A stretch of 64,000 nt of DNA from Cryobacterium glucosi (GTDB lineage: Bacteria; Actinomycetota; Actinomycetes; Actinomycetales; Microbacteriaceae), in NCBI RefSeq assembly GCF_004402235.1, contig NZ_SOFS01000019.1:1-64000 (forward strand), in the 5' to 3' direction. The position numbers and the translations under genes are program-made. Shown here one piece after another: positions 26,429 through 34,482 of the stretch; the first letter of the stretch is position 1; each line of letters starts with the position of its first letter. Under the pieces are notes generated by a model. It was given only the letters and a program-made list of their open reading frames with translations, did no database searches and had not been told where the DNA came from.

Positions 26429-27313
26429 TCAGCGTGCGACAGCGGATGCCGGTGCGCGCGGCCCCTCCGGGTCCACCGGTCGGTCGTCGACCCCTGTCGC
26501 AGTCTCGATGACCGCGAGCAGCTCCCGGGCCAGGCGCGGCCGGATCAGGTGGTCGTTCGCCTCCACGCGGTGCATCGAGACGTGGCGCATCCGCTCGATC
26601 ACGGTCAGGCTGCCCGACTGGATGAACGCGTCGAGGCTGCCGTAGACGACGTCGACGGGCACGCGCAGGATCGCGATGTCGCTCACGAGGGTCTGCGATT
26701 CGATGCAGTGCTCGAGGGACTTCACGAAGGGGGTCCAGTTGCGTTCGGTGATCTCGAAGATGCCCTTCGGCAGCATCCGCGAGATGATCGCCGCGTTCGT
26801 GATGGTGCGATCCTTGTTCTCCCGCAGGAACGCATAAACGCGCAGGTACACATTGACCCGGGCACGCACCCAGCGGTCCCCGATCTCGGACGGCGAGAGA
26901 TAGACGGGCGGGCCCACGAGAACAACGCGCGAGATTCGGGTGCGGCGATCGAACCGGGTCAGCTGCGACGCCGCGAGCCGGGCGACGATGAGGCTGCCGA
27001 GGGAATGGCCGACGAGCACGAACGGCTCGCGCAGCCGGAGCGAACGGATCGTGGCTGCGAGCGCCTCGACGTGGTCCTCGAGCCGGTACTCGCAGCCCTC
27101 AGGAGCCGGCGATTCGCCGAAGCCGAGGATGTCGACCGCGATGACCCGGTGCCGCGGGGTGAGCAGCGGCACCAGTTCCCGGAACGTCACGGACGAACTG
27201 GCGATGCCGTGCACGAGGATGACGACCGGCCCCGTGCCTTCATCGGTCGCGATGTGCAGGAGGGGCGGGCGGCGTCGACGGAACCGATCCCTCATCGCCG
27301 CCCACCATCCCAT
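26429..27313 (-). CDS. Alpha/beta hydrolase
   Basis: Serine hydrolase of 294 residues. The oxyanion region HGIASSSVTFRELVPLL is at about residues 35-51, the nucleophile elbow is GHSLGS (Ser about 104), the acid is in VVYGSLDAFI and the catalytic His in EANDHLI. An N-terminal basic stretch (MRDRFRRRRPP) could touch the membrane. Its gene begins 3 bp after the stop of a small coiled-coil protein gene on the same strand, so the two are co-transcribed. No substrate is evident; resemblance to epoxide hydrolase/haloalkane dehalogenase-type folds is generic. Confidence 0.88.
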   Translation of the reverse strand: MGWWAAMRDRFRRRRPPLLHIATDEGTGPVVILVHGIASSSVTFRELVPLLTPRHRVIAVDILGFGESPAPEGCEYRLEDHVEALAATIRSLRLREPFVLVGHSLGSLIVARLAASQLTRFDRRTRISRVVLVGPPVYLSPSEIGDRWVRARVNVYLRVYAFLRENKDRTITNAAIISRMLPKGIFEITERNWTPFVKSLEHCIESQTLVSDIAILRVPVDVVYGSLDAFIQSGSLTVIERMRHVSMHRVEANDHLIRPRLARELLAVIETATGVDDRPVDPEGPRAPASAVAR

Positions 27314-27316
27314 GAC

Positions 27317-27538
27317 TCAAGTATCGTCGCGCAGGCCTTCCTTGAACTCCTTGGTGGCCTTCGTCGCGTCGCGCTCGGCCTCGGCGTGCTTGACGCCGGC
27401 CTCCGCGCGCTTGACCTCGGCATCCGCCTTGATCTCGTCGACCTTGTCTTCGATCCGGTCCTTGGTGTCCTCGAACGTCCGGCTGATCTTCTGCCCGGTC
27501 GCGTCGAGGGCGTCCTTGGCGTTCTCTGCGAATCCCAT
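27317..27538 (-). CDS. Small charged coiled-coil protein
   Basis: 73 residues, almost entirely Ala/Lys/Glu/Asp with a continuous heptad-like pattern (MGFAENAKDALDATGQKI, then EDTKDRIEDKVDEIKADAEV). It resembles small stress-related helical proteins of the CsbD/YtxH-like type in composition, but no family can be assigned. A GGAGG site precedes the ATG. It lies 3 bp upstream of the hydrolase start, and the lipoprotein gene at 27748 is divergent. Confidence 0.65.
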   Translation of the reverse strand: MGFAENAKDALDATGQKISRTFEDTKDRIEDKVDEIKADAEVKRAEAGVKHAEAERDATKATKEFKEGLRDDT

Positions 27539-27747
27539 GTTTCCTCCGTCGTGTGTCGAATGTGTCTCATGGAGCGTGCGTGTCAGGGAGAGCGCGTCTC
27601 GTGGAACGTGTGTCCCGTGGCACTCGGCCGGCGTTGCCTGGCCGATGAATCGACCCTAACAACTGCGCCCGCACCGAGACGGGATTGTGATTCGACTCCC
27701 AGACGGCGTCCAGACAGTGGCCTCAGGGCGCGCCATACAGTTGCCCC

Positions 27748-28659
27748 ATGAAACGTTTTCCCGCCGCCGCAGCGCTCCTCGCCGCCGTGCTCCTGCTGGC
27801 CGGATGCTCCGCCTCCGGCTCGTCGAACGATGCCGGCTCCTCCGTGACGAACCCCGGAACCGGCGCCGCAACGGGCGACGGAACGACCAAGGATTCCGGG
27901 ATCCTCGGGGCCCCGCAAGCCGGAGACGCCGCCGGGAGCGCCACCTCGGGCACCGTCGCCGGCAGCACGAGCGAAGTCGCGTCGGGCCAACGCGACGTGA
28001 TCATGACGGGATCGATGTCGGTCACGGCAAAAGACCCGATCAAGGCGACGCAGGACGCCGTGACGATCACCGAGCAGGCCGGCGGCCGCATCGACAGCCG
28101 CACCGAGAACCCCGCGACCGACAACCAGCCGGCCAGCGCAACCCTCACCCTGCGCATCCCGGCCGCCGCCCTCGACCGCACGGTGACCGACCTGAAGAAG
28201 CTCGGTACCCTCAACTACGTGTCGCTCAACGCCTCGGACATCACCCAGCAGACCCAGGACCTCGACGCCCGCATCACCGCCCTGAAGACCTCCGTCGACC
28301 GGCTGCTCTCACTGATGCAGCAGGCGACGACGACGACAGACCTGATCGCGATCGAGGGCACGCTCTCCCAGAGGCAGGCGGACCTCGAAAGCCTGCAGTC
28401 GCAGCGCAATTTCCTGTCCGATCAGGTCGACTTCTCGACGATCACCCTCTCCCTCTACTCAACGGGCACCGTCGCGCCCGGCGCCCCCGGCGACTTCTGG
28501 ACCGCGATCGGGGCCGGCTGGGCGGCCATGGTCGGCGCGCTCGGCGCCGCGCTCGTCGGCATCGGCTACGCGCTGCCGTGGATCGCACTCCTCGGCGTGA
28601 CCGCGCTCATCGTGATCCTCATCGTGCGGATGTCCCGGCGCAAGGGAAAGGCTGCTTAG
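27748..28659 (+). CDS. DUF4349 domain lipoprotein
   Basis: 303-residue exported lipoprotein. The signal MKRFPAAAALLAAVLLLAGC ends in a lipobox at Cys20. A Ser/Gly/Thr-rich linker follows, then the DUF4349 domain (about 85-245) with MTGSMSVTAKDPIKATQDAV, the LTLRIPAAALDRTV stretch and a coiled segment DLDARITALKTSVDRLLSLM. One C-terminal membrane span (about 270-293) is followed by a basic tail. The function of DUF4349 is unknown; envelope sensing or scaffolding is a guess. It lies 67 bp before the ThrE-like gene and may be co-transcribed. Confidence 0.88.
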   Translation: MKRFPAAAALLAAVLLLAGCSASGSSNDAGSSVTNPGTGAATGDGTTKDSGILGAPQAGDAAGSATSGTVAGSTSEVASGQRDVIMTGSMSVTAKDPIKATQDAVTITEQAGGRIDSRTENPATDNQPASATLTLRIPAAALDRTVTDLKKLGTLNYVSLNASDITQQTQDLDARITALKTSVDRLLSLMQQATTTTDLIAIEGTLSQRQADLESLQSQRNFLSDQVDFSTITLSLYSTGTVAPGAPGDFWTAIGAGWAAMVGALGAALVGIGYALPWIALLGVTALIVILIVRMSRRKGKAA

Positions 28660-28726
28660 GCTTGGGGGGTGACCCACTCCACCCCCCACCGCTCCCCGCC
28701 GGGCCCCACAAAGGTCCGTCGAACGG

Positions 28727-30073
28727 ATGTCTGACGCCACCGTCAGCATCGGGGTCTTCGACAACGCGGGCTACACCCGCGCGGTCCTCGACCTGACCAT
28801 GCGCCTCGCCGAGGTCATCTTCGCCGCCGGTGCCGGCGCCGAGGATGCCACCGCCGCGATGGAAGCGATCACCCGCGCGTACGGGCTCAAGGGTACCGAG
28901 GCGAACGTGACGCACACGATCATCGCCCTCACCCACGAAGACCCGGGCACGCACGAGTCGATCACGCGCAGCCGCAACGTCAAGTACCGCTCGCTCAACT
29001 ACGGGAAGCTCACCGCCACGAGTGAGCTGATCGCCGAACTCATCGAGAATCCCATCGATGTCGCCGACGCGCGCAAGGCCCTCGCGACCATCGTGAGCGC
29101 CCGCCCCCAGGTCACCGCGCTCTGGCGTCGGCTCGGCTGGAGCCTCGTCGGCGCCGGCGCCGCCGTACTGATCGGTGGCGGGCTCACCGTGCTCGTCGCC
29201 GCGTTCATCGCGACCTTCTTCATCGACCTGATCACGACGGCGCTCGACCGGCGACAGGTGCCGGTCTTCTACCAGAACGTCGTCGGCGGGGCCATCGGCC
29301 CGATGACGGCAGCTGTCGTCGCGCTCGTCGACCCGTCCGCGAATCCCTCCCTCGTCGTGATCGCGACGATCATCATGCTCCTCGCCGGGGTCACGACCTT
29401 CGGCGCGGTCCACGACACCCTGTCCGGCTTCTACCTCACCGGAACCGCCCGCATGATGGAGGCGCTCCTCATCACCGGCGGCCTGGTGACCGGCGTCGCC
29501 GGGGCGTCGCTCCTCCTCGCCCGGTTCGGCCTGGTGCTGCGGGTGAACGGCAACGTCGCGTTGACGTTCGCCGACGTGGCCGCGCTCCTCGCGGCATCCG
29601 TCGTCATCGTCGTGGGCTTCGCGCTCGCGGTGCAGGTGCCGTGGCGCGCGTACTGGGTCGTGTGCCTGCTCGGGGCGCTCGCCGAAATCCTGTACCTGGG
29701 TGGCACGAGCGCGGGCTTCGGGCTGGTCTGGTCGTCGGCGGCCGCGGCCGTCGGAGTGGGGCTCGCCGCCGCGCTCACGTCACGGGTCGTGCGCACGCCG
29801 CCGCTCGTGATCGTCGTGACGGCACTCGTGCCGCTCGTGCCCGGGCTGACCCTGTTCAGCGGCCTGCTGCAGCTCTCCGACGGCAACATCGACGGCGTGC
29901 TCAGCATGCTGACCGCCGGTGCGGTCGCCGTGGCGCTGGCGGCGGGGGCGATCCTCGCCCAGTACCTCGTGCAGTTCGTCTGGGGCCCGGCACGCAGGCT
30001 GCAGCGCCGCTTCGTCGGTCCGCTGATGGCGCTTCCGGTGCGGCTCAGCCGCAGCCCGGGCAAGCGCATCTAG
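28727..30073 (+). CDS. ThrE-like threonine/serine exporter
   Basis: Membrane protein of 448 residues joining the two halves of the ThrE family. The N-terminal cytoplasmic part (about 1-130) contains LAEVIFAAGAGAEDATAAME and the conserved ITRSRNVKYRSLNYGKL. About ten membrane spans follow, with TALVPLVPGLTLFSGLLQLS marking the C-terminal ThrE_2 half. The family exports threonine and serine by proton antiport. The ATG follows CGAACGG without a strong ribosome-binding site. It ends 14 bp before an 18-bp-stem hairpin. Confidence 0.9.
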   Translation: MSDATVSIGVFDNAGYTRAVLDLTMRLAEVIFAAGAGAEDATAAMEAITRAYGLKGTEANVTHTIIALTHEDPGTHESITRSRNVKYRSLNYGKLTATSELIAELIENPIDVADARKALATIVSARPQVTALWRRLGWSLVGAGAAVLIGGGLTVLVAAFIATFFIDLITTALDRRQVPVFYQNVVGGAIGPMTAAVVALVDPSANPSLVVIATIIMLLAGVTTFGAVHDTLSGFYLTGTARMMEALLITGGLVTGVAGASLLLARFGLVLRVNGNVALTFADVAALLAASVVIVVGFALAVQVPWRAYWVVCLLGALAEILYLGGTSAGFGLVWSSAAAAVGVGLAAALTSRVVRTPPLVIVVTALVPLVPGLTLFSGLLQLSDGNIDGVLSMLTAGAVAVALAAGAILAQYLVQFVWGPARRLQRRFVGPLMALPVRLSRSPGKRI

Positions 30074-30087
30074 CCACGCCACGTGCA

Positions 30088-30137
30088 CCGTTCCGGTCGA
30101 GAGTGCCCGTTCCGCGCGTCACTCTCGACCGGAACGG
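30088..30137. terminator. Hairpin terminator between ThrE-like gene and a small minus-strand gene
   Basis: A perfect 18-bp stem (30088-30105 with 30120-30137) with arms CCGTTCCGGTCGAGAGTG and its complement, 14-nt loop; weaker pairing continues outwards (ACGTG with CACGT). It lies between converging genes and has no U-tract. Confidence 0.65.
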
Positions 30138-30167
30138 AACACGTCCTGTCCGTCCGGCAGCCCGGGG

Positions 30168-30410
30168 TCAGTTCGGGACGTCGGCCTCTCCGGTTTCGTC
30201 GTGGAGGTCCTCGACGTAGCGGTACGAGATCGGTTCCTCGGTGACGTGCCCGAGCTTGAAGACGCGCCGCACGATCTGCCCGTCCTCCTCGACTTCGAGG
30301 GTGACCTCCTGGGCGTATCTGCCGTTGACGTATTCCAGTACTCGTTCGGTTCCCGCGGCGATCGGGTTGGCGCCGTAGAAGATCGCCCGGTACGTGTCGT
30401 TCTCGCTCAT
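30168..30410 (-). CDS. Conserved-looking hypothetical protein, 80 residues
   Basis: Not recognised. An acidic, soluble 80-residue protein with predicted beta-strand content (NDTYRAIFYGANPIAAGTER, then TLEVEEDGQIVRRVFKLGHV) and an acidic tail. It has no membrane segment, signal or Cys. It is bounded by the hairpin at 30088 and by a divergent small basic protein gene. Codon use resembles that of its neighbours, which supports a real gene. Confidence 0.6.
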   Translation of the reverse strand: MSENDTYRAIFYGANPIAAGTERVLEYVNGRYAQEVTLEVEEDGQIVRRVFKLGHVTEEPISYRYVEDLHDETGEADVPN

Positions 30411-30560
30411 ATTCCCTCAATCCCTCAGGTGGCTGGTCGCACACAGCCTACGACCGGCGCGCCCGGGCACAAGGGCCGGGCCGAGCGGATGCCGTTCCCA
30501 GCGATTCCGCGTAGGGTCGAGGAAGACGATGCCGCTGGGGCTCGGGTCGAAGGAGTGCAC

Positions 30561-30683
30561 ATGGCTGACAAATCACCCAAGAAGGACGCGACCAAGAAGG
30601 TCGCCGGAAAATCTCTCAAGGAGAAGCGTGCCGACAAGCACGCCAAGTCCAACGAGACGGCCGAGAAGGCACGGAAGGCGTAG
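30561..30683 (+). CDS. Small Lys/Ala-rich basic protein (40 residues)
   Basis: A 40-residue peptide, MADKSPKKDATKKVAGKSLK then EKRADKHAKSNETAEKARKA, highly basic and probably disordered or helical. An AAGGAG site sits 6 nt before the ATG, and a strong terminator follows 39 bp after the stop, together supporting a genuine monocistronic gene. The composition suggests nucleic-acid or ribosome association, but no function is known. Confidence 0.65.
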   Translation: MADKSPKKDATKKVAGKSLKEKRADKHAKSNETAEKARKA

Positions 30684-30721
30684 CCTCCGCCCGATTAGTT
30701 TCACGCAGTTCCACTGCAGAC

Positions 30722-30760
30722 AGGGTGCTGTCCCGCTTCGGCGGGGCGGCACCCTTCTTC
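30722..30760 (+). terminator. Strong intrinsic terminator after the small basic protein gene
   Basis: A continuous 15-bp stem (AGGGTGCTGTCCCGC with GCGGGGCGGCACCCT, two G-U pairs) capped by a TTCG tetraloop and followed by TCTTCC. It ends just before the stop codon of the converging nuclease-like gene and may serve both. Confidence 0.85.
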
Positions 30761-30762
30761 CG

Positions 30763-31560
30763 TTAGGCCAGGTCCCGCCGAATGCCGGAGACGGCCTCGG
30801 AACCCCGGATCTCGACGAGGAGCTCCAGGATCCGGTCGACGACCGCCGTCGTCACCGCCCGGCAGACGATGCTGTGGCGGCCCAATTCCGTGAGGCCGCC
30901 GGCCCGCACCCGGATCACCTCCCAGCCGACCTCGTTCAGGGCCGCGTCCTTCTCCCGGTCTGAGGCCTCCTTGAGGCCGCGATGCGCCAGGCCGTCGCGC
31001 CCAGGGTCGTCGTATTCGATCGCGATCCGGAGCGCCGGAATGATGATGTCCGGCCAGACCTCGGGCTTGCCGTAGAAGGTGCGGCTGATGCGTACGGCAT
31101 TCACTCGGTGCGGCAGGCGGATGCGCTCCCCGAGCGCCACCCGCAGCCGTTGCTCGGTCGCGGAGGTGCCGAGCCGCAGGCCGGGCTTCATGAACGGCAC
31201 GCCGCCCTCGAACCGGGCGGCCGGGGCGGCGGCATTGGCCTGGCACCGGGGGCACCCGGGGCCGGTGAGGGCTTCGCGGACCGTCGCGGTGTACCGGGAG
31301 TGGCCGCGGGTGCAGATCCAGTCGTAGACGGCGCCGATGCGGGTCTCCTGCGCGAGGGCGCCGCGCGCGCCCGCCGCGACCGTGCCGACCAGCTGGGCCC
31401 TGGTGCGCCGGGTCTCACGCAGGAGCACGCAGAGCGGGCAGTCCCTGTTCAGGGTGATGCGCGCATCCGCTGCCGGGGCGCCGTGGCCGCAGCGGAACCG
31501 CACCGCAGTGCCGCCGCTCGCTGTGCCGCCGCCTCCTGCCGGGATGTCCGTGCCGCTCAT
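30763..31560 (-). CDS. Zinc-ribbon protein with C-terminal endonuclease-like (PD-(D/E)XK, DUF559/Vsr-type) domain
   Basis: 265 residues. The N-terminal half holds two Cys/His zinc sites: CGHG with CPLC (about residues 24-44) and CTRGH with CPRC (about 83-107). The C-terminal half (about 130-255) looks like the Vsr/DUF559 nuclease fold: SATEQRLRVALGERI, then PDIIIPALRIAIEYDDPGRD supplying the Asp and Glu, and a Lys/Asp helix SDREKDAALNEVGWEVIRVRAG. Zn ribbons suggest DNA binding. The neighbours are not defence or repair genes, so the role (repair, restriction-like or other) is open. Nuclease activity is inferred from motifs only. Confidence 0.7.
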   Translation of the reverse strand: MSGTDIPAGGGGTASGGTAVRFRCGHGAPAADARITLNRDCPLCVLLRETRRTRAQLVGTVAAGARGALAQETRIGAVYDWICTRGHSRYTATVREALTGPGCPRCQANAAAPAARFEGGVPFMKPGLRLGTSATEQRLRVALGERIRLPHRVNAVRISRTFYGKPEVWPDIIIPALRIAIEYDDPGRDGLAHRGLKEASDREKDAALNEVGWEVIRVRAGGLTELGRHSIVCRAVTTAVVDRILELLVEIRGSEAVSGIRRDLA

Positions 31561-31626
31561 GCCCCGCTCCCTCGTTCGTGGCCGAGGCTACCGGGCACCC
31601 CCGACACCGGTGCTGCGGATGCCGCG

Positions 31627-32820
31627 TCAGACGGCCTCGAGCACGCTCACGTAGTTCGCGACGCCGACTCCACCCATGTTCTGCACGAGCGCACGGCGCG
31701 GGGCATCGAGCTGCATGTCGCCGGCGGTGCCGGTGAGCTGCATCGCGGAGACGACGTGCTGCGACACTCCGGTCGCCCCGACCGGGTGGCCCTTCGCCTT
31801 GAGTCCGCCGGAGATGTTGACCGGGAGCCTGCCGCCGCGGTACACCCAGCCCTCCTCGACGGCCCGGCGGCCCTCGCCGGGCGGGGTGAGCCCCATCGCC
31901 TCGTACATGATCAGCTCGGCGATCGTGAAGCAGTCGTGCACCTCGGCGAAGTCGAGCTCGTCCAGGCCCACCCCCGCCATCCGCAGGGCGCGTTCGAACG
32001 AGATCCGGGTCGCCGCGAAGGCGGTGGGGTCGCGGCGGGCGGCGGGCAGGAAGTCGTTGGCCTGACCGAAGCCGGTGAGCCGCACGGGATCGGTCGCGGC
32101 TCCGGAGCGGCGGGGCGCCCCTGCCGTGAGTACGATCGCGGCGGCCCCGTCGGAGACCGGGGAGCAGTCGGTGCGCCGGAGCGGCCCGGCCACGATCGGA
32201 TTCTTCTCGGAGACGGTGCGGCAGAAGTCCTCGCCGAGGTCCTTGCGCAGCTGGGCGAAGGGGTTGTCGACGCCATTGCGGTGGTTCTTGGCGGCGATGG
32301 AGCCGAGCACGTCGCCGACGTCGCCGTAGCGGTCGGCGTATGCCTCGGCGACGACGGCGAAGAGGCCGGCGAAACCGGATGTCGACGGCTGGCCGGCCAG
32401 GTCGTAGTCGGCGCCGAGCAGCGCGGATCCCACCCGCTCGGATGAGGCATCCGTCATTTTCTCCGCCCCGATCACGAGCACGGTGCGGGCGGTGCCGGCA
32501 AGCAGGGACTTGACGCCCTGCTGGAACGCGGCCGAGCCGGAGGCGCAGGCGTTCTCGACCCGGGTGGCCGGAACGTACGCGAGCGCCGGGTCGGTCTGCA
32601 ACGCGAGCGAGGACGCGAAGGCGAGCGGAACGAGCCCGGAGTTGAACTGGCCGAGGTAGATCTCGTCGATCTCGCCGGCGTCGACGCCGGAGTTCGCGAT
32701 CGCCTCGGTGGCGACCTGCACGATCAGGGTCTCGAGGGTGTCGTCGCTGAGCTTGCCGAAGCGGCTGTGCCCCCAGCCGGCGAGGAGGACGTCGGTGCCG
32801 AATTGTTCCTGGAGGCTCAC
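31627..32820 (-). CDS. Thiolase family protein (acetyl-CoA acetyltransferase, SCP2-thiolase-like)
   Basis: Thiolytic cleavage or condensation of acyl-CoA; 397 residues. The nucleophile is in [15 protein letters not shown], the His pair in [18 protein letters not shown], and the C-terminal motif [17 protein letters not shown] is complete. The overall spacing matches SCP-x/lipid-transfer-type thiolases rather than PhaA. The GTG start overlaps the stop of the CoA-transferase beta gene (GTGA), so this is the last gene of a three-gene operon for beta-ketoacyl breakdown, such as ketone bodies or 3-oxoadipate. Confidence 0.92.
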   Translation of the reverse strand: MSLQEQFGTDVLLAGWGHSRFGKLSDDTLETLIVQVATEAIANSGVDAGEIDEIYLGQFNSGLVPLAFASSLALQTDPALAYVPATRVENACASGSAAFQQGVKSLLAGTARTVLVIGAEKMTDASSERVGSALLGADYDLAGQPSTSGFAGLFAVVAEAYADRYGDVGDVLGSIAAKNHRNGVDNPFAQLRKDLGEDFCRTVSEKNPIVAGPLRRTDCSPVSDGAAAIVLTAGAPRRSGAATDPVRLTGFGQANDFLPAARRDPTAFAATRISFERALRMAGVGLDELDFAEVHDCFTIAELIMYEAMGLTPPGEGRRAVEEGWVYRGGRLPVNISGGLKAKGHPVGATGVSQHVVSAMQLTGTAGDMQLDAPRRALVQNMGGVGVANYVSVLEAV

Positions 32821-33530
32821 AGTCGCACAGCTTTCTGGTCGGTTGCGGTGTTGGTTGCGGTGTCGGTTGCGGTGTCGGTTGCGGTGTCGGTTTCCGTCTC
32901 CGAGACCGTGAAGTCCGGTTCCGTGCAGGCGCGGAGATCCTCGAGGGTGACCCCGGGGGCGCGGCGACGCAGCACGAGCCCGGTCTCTGTCACGTCGAAG
33001 ACAGCGAGGTCGGAGATGATCCGGTTGACGACCCCGACGCCGGTCAGCGGCAGGCTGCACTCGGTCACGATCTTGGGGGCGCCGTCCCGTGCCACGTGTT
33101 CGGTCAGCACGACCACCCGCGGGGTGCCCGCGACGAGGTCCATAGCGCCGCCCATTCCCTTGATCATCTTGCCGGGGATCGTCCAGTTGGCGAGGTCCCC
33201 GCTGCCGGACACCTGCATCGCACCGAGGATCGCGACCTTGACGTGACCGCCGCGGATCATGCCGAACGAGATCGCCGAGTCGAAGACGGATCCGCCCGGC
33301 AGGATCGTCACGGTCTGCTTGCCCGCGTTGATCAGGTCGGCGTCCTCCTCGCCCGTCCAGGGGAATTGCCCCATGCCGAGCAGCCCGTTCTCGCTCTGCA
33401 GCGTGACCGAGACCCCCTCAGGCAGGTTGTTGGCGACGAGCGTCGGGATACCGATGCCGAGGTTGACGTAGTCGCCGTCGTGCAGTTCGCCGGCCGCGAT
33501 CGCGGCCATCTCGTCTCTGGTCCACGTCAT
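32817..33530 (-). CDS. 3-oxoacid/3-oxoadipate CoA-transferase subunit B, with a repeat-encoded C-terminal tail
   Basis: Beta subunit of a SCOT-type transferase, 237 residues. The catalytic Glu lies in [29 protein letters not shown] and [21 protein letters not shown] are family blocks. The last ~25 residues, after [11 protein letters not shown], are a [18 protein letters not shown] repeat encoded by four 12-bp units, which is not part of the fold and probably varies in length between strains. It is preceded by subunit A (59 bp gap) and overlaps the thiolase by 4 bp. The natural acceptor (acetoacetate or 3-oxoadipate) cannot be fixed from sequence. Confidence 0.92.
   Translation of the reverse strand: MTWTRDEMAAIAAGELHDGDYVNLGIGIPTLVANNLPEGVSVTLQSENGLLGMGQFPWTGEEDADLINAGKQTVTILPGGSVFDSAISFGMIRGGHVKVAILGAMQVSGSGDLANWTIPGKMIKGMGGAMDLVAGTPRVVVLTEHVARDGAPKIVTECSLPLTGVGVVNRIISDLAVFDVTETGLVLRRRAPGVTLEDLRACTEPDFTVSETETDTATDTATDTATNTATDQKAVRL
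32841..32888. repeat. 12-bp minisatellite, four tandem units, in coding sequence
   Basis: Four consecutive copies of GGTTGCGGTGTC (the first with a final T instead of C). In the CoA-transferase frame each unit encodes four residues (DTAT). The unit length is a multiple of three, so slippage would change tail length without a frameshift. Confidence 0.95.
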
Positions 33531-33589
33531 GGGGTACTCCCTGGGTGTCGATCGGATGGGGGGTCTCTGGTGGGTGGGTCGCGGGCGGC

Positions 33590-34306
33590 TCAGGCCGGCA
33601 CCACGACCGCGCGCTCGCGCACGGTGCGCTGCTCGATCGGCTTGGCCCGGGCATCCGCCTGCACGAGGCGTTGCACGTAGACGCCCTGCGTCACGACGTC
33701 GTGCGGGTCGATCGTGCCGCGCGGCACGATCTGTTCGGCCTCGGCGATCGTGACGATGCCGGCGGTCGCGACGAGCGGGTTGAAGTTGCGGGCGGTGTAC
33801 CGGTAGACGAGGTTGCCCTCCGTGTCGGCGCGCCAGGCGTGCACGAGGGCGACGTCGGCGACGATGCCGCGTTCCTGCACGTAGCGGATGCCGTCGAACA
33901 CCGCGTGGGGCTTGCCCGCTGCCACGAGGGTGCCGACCCCGGTCTTCGTGTAGAAGGCGGGGATTCCTGCTCCCCCGGCCCTGAGGCGCTCGGCGAGGGT
34001 GCCCTGGGGGCTGAATTCGACCTCGAGCTCGCCCGCGAGAAGCTGCTCGGCGAAGAGCCGGTTCTCGCCGACGTACGACGCGATCACCTTCCGCACCTGC
34101 CCGGTCTCGAGCAGCCGGCCGAGACCGATCCCGTCGACGCCCATGTTGTTCGAGACGACCGTGAGATCACGAACACCGGATGCCCGCACCGCGTCGATCA
34201 GGTCGGCGGGAATCCCACAGAGGCCGAAGCCGCCCACCGCGAGCACGATCCCGTCGTGGAGGACGTCACCGAGTGCGTCGGCCGCGCTGGTCAGTACCGT
34301 GGACAT
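33590..34306 (-). CDS. 3-oxoacid/3-oxoadipate CoA-transferase subunit A
   Basis: Alpha subunit of the SCOT-type transferase, 238 residues. The CoA-binding glycine loop [20 protein letters not shown] and the [15 protein letters not shown] stretch are family-typical, as is the C-terminal [21 protein letters not shown]. The ATG at 34306 follows an AGGAGA site; an upstream ATG at 34327 would read through it. This is the first gene of the operon A-B-thiolase. Its promoter region is shared with a divergent IclR regulator and carries two copies of a GTGTCCA-type palindrome. Confidence 0.93.
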   Translation of the reverse strand: MSTVLTSAADALGDVLHDGIVLAVGGFGLCGIPADLIDAVRASGVRDLTVVSNNMGVDGIGLGRLLETGQVRKVIASYVGENRLFAEQLLAGELEVEFSPQGTLAERLRAGGAGIPAFYTKTGVGTLVAAGKPHAVFDGIRYVQERGIVADVALVHAWRADTEGNLVYRYTARNFNPLVATAGIVTIAEAEQIVPRGTIDPHDVVTQGVYVQRLVQADARAKPIEQRTVRERAVVVPA

Positions 34307-34332
34307 GGTCGTCTCCTCATTGAGCATTCACT

Positions 34333-34351
34333 GTGTCCACCCTGTGGACAC
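34333..34351. promoter_or_regulatory. IclR-type operator 1, CoA-transferase promoter side
   Basis: GTGTCCACCCTGTGGACAC, a perfect 8-bp inverted repeat around a 3-bp centre, 27 bp upstream of the CoA-transferase A start. A second related site lies at 34452-34470 next to the divergent IclR gene. Position and pairing suggest autoregulation and operon control by that IclR protein. Confidence 0.7.
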
Positions 34352-34451
34352 GCTGTCTGACGGCCATGCTAACCGGGCGGCGAAGACCCTGTCAATCGCG
34401 GAAATCCGTGCGTTTGATTGCGCATCCACCCCGTGAACACTAGGCTCACCA

Positions 34452-34470
34452 TCATCCACATTATGGACAC
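34452..34470. promoter_or_regulatory. IclR-type operator 2, regulator promoter side
   Basis: The reverse complement reads GTGTCCATAATGTGGATGA, matching operator 1 at the conserved GTGTCCA and TGTGGA half-sites. It lies 12 bp before the IclR start codon, where binding would block transcription of the regulator gene. Confidence 0.65.
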
Positions 34471-34482
34471 ATAGGAGTCGAG

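Noticed and set aside
32821-33060. Arg/Asn/His repeat peptide extending the thiolase N-terminus
   Set aside because: It comes from reading the 12-bp minisatellite of the CoA-transferase gene in another frame. The thiolase GTG at 32820 is supported by the 4-bp overlap and family alignment.
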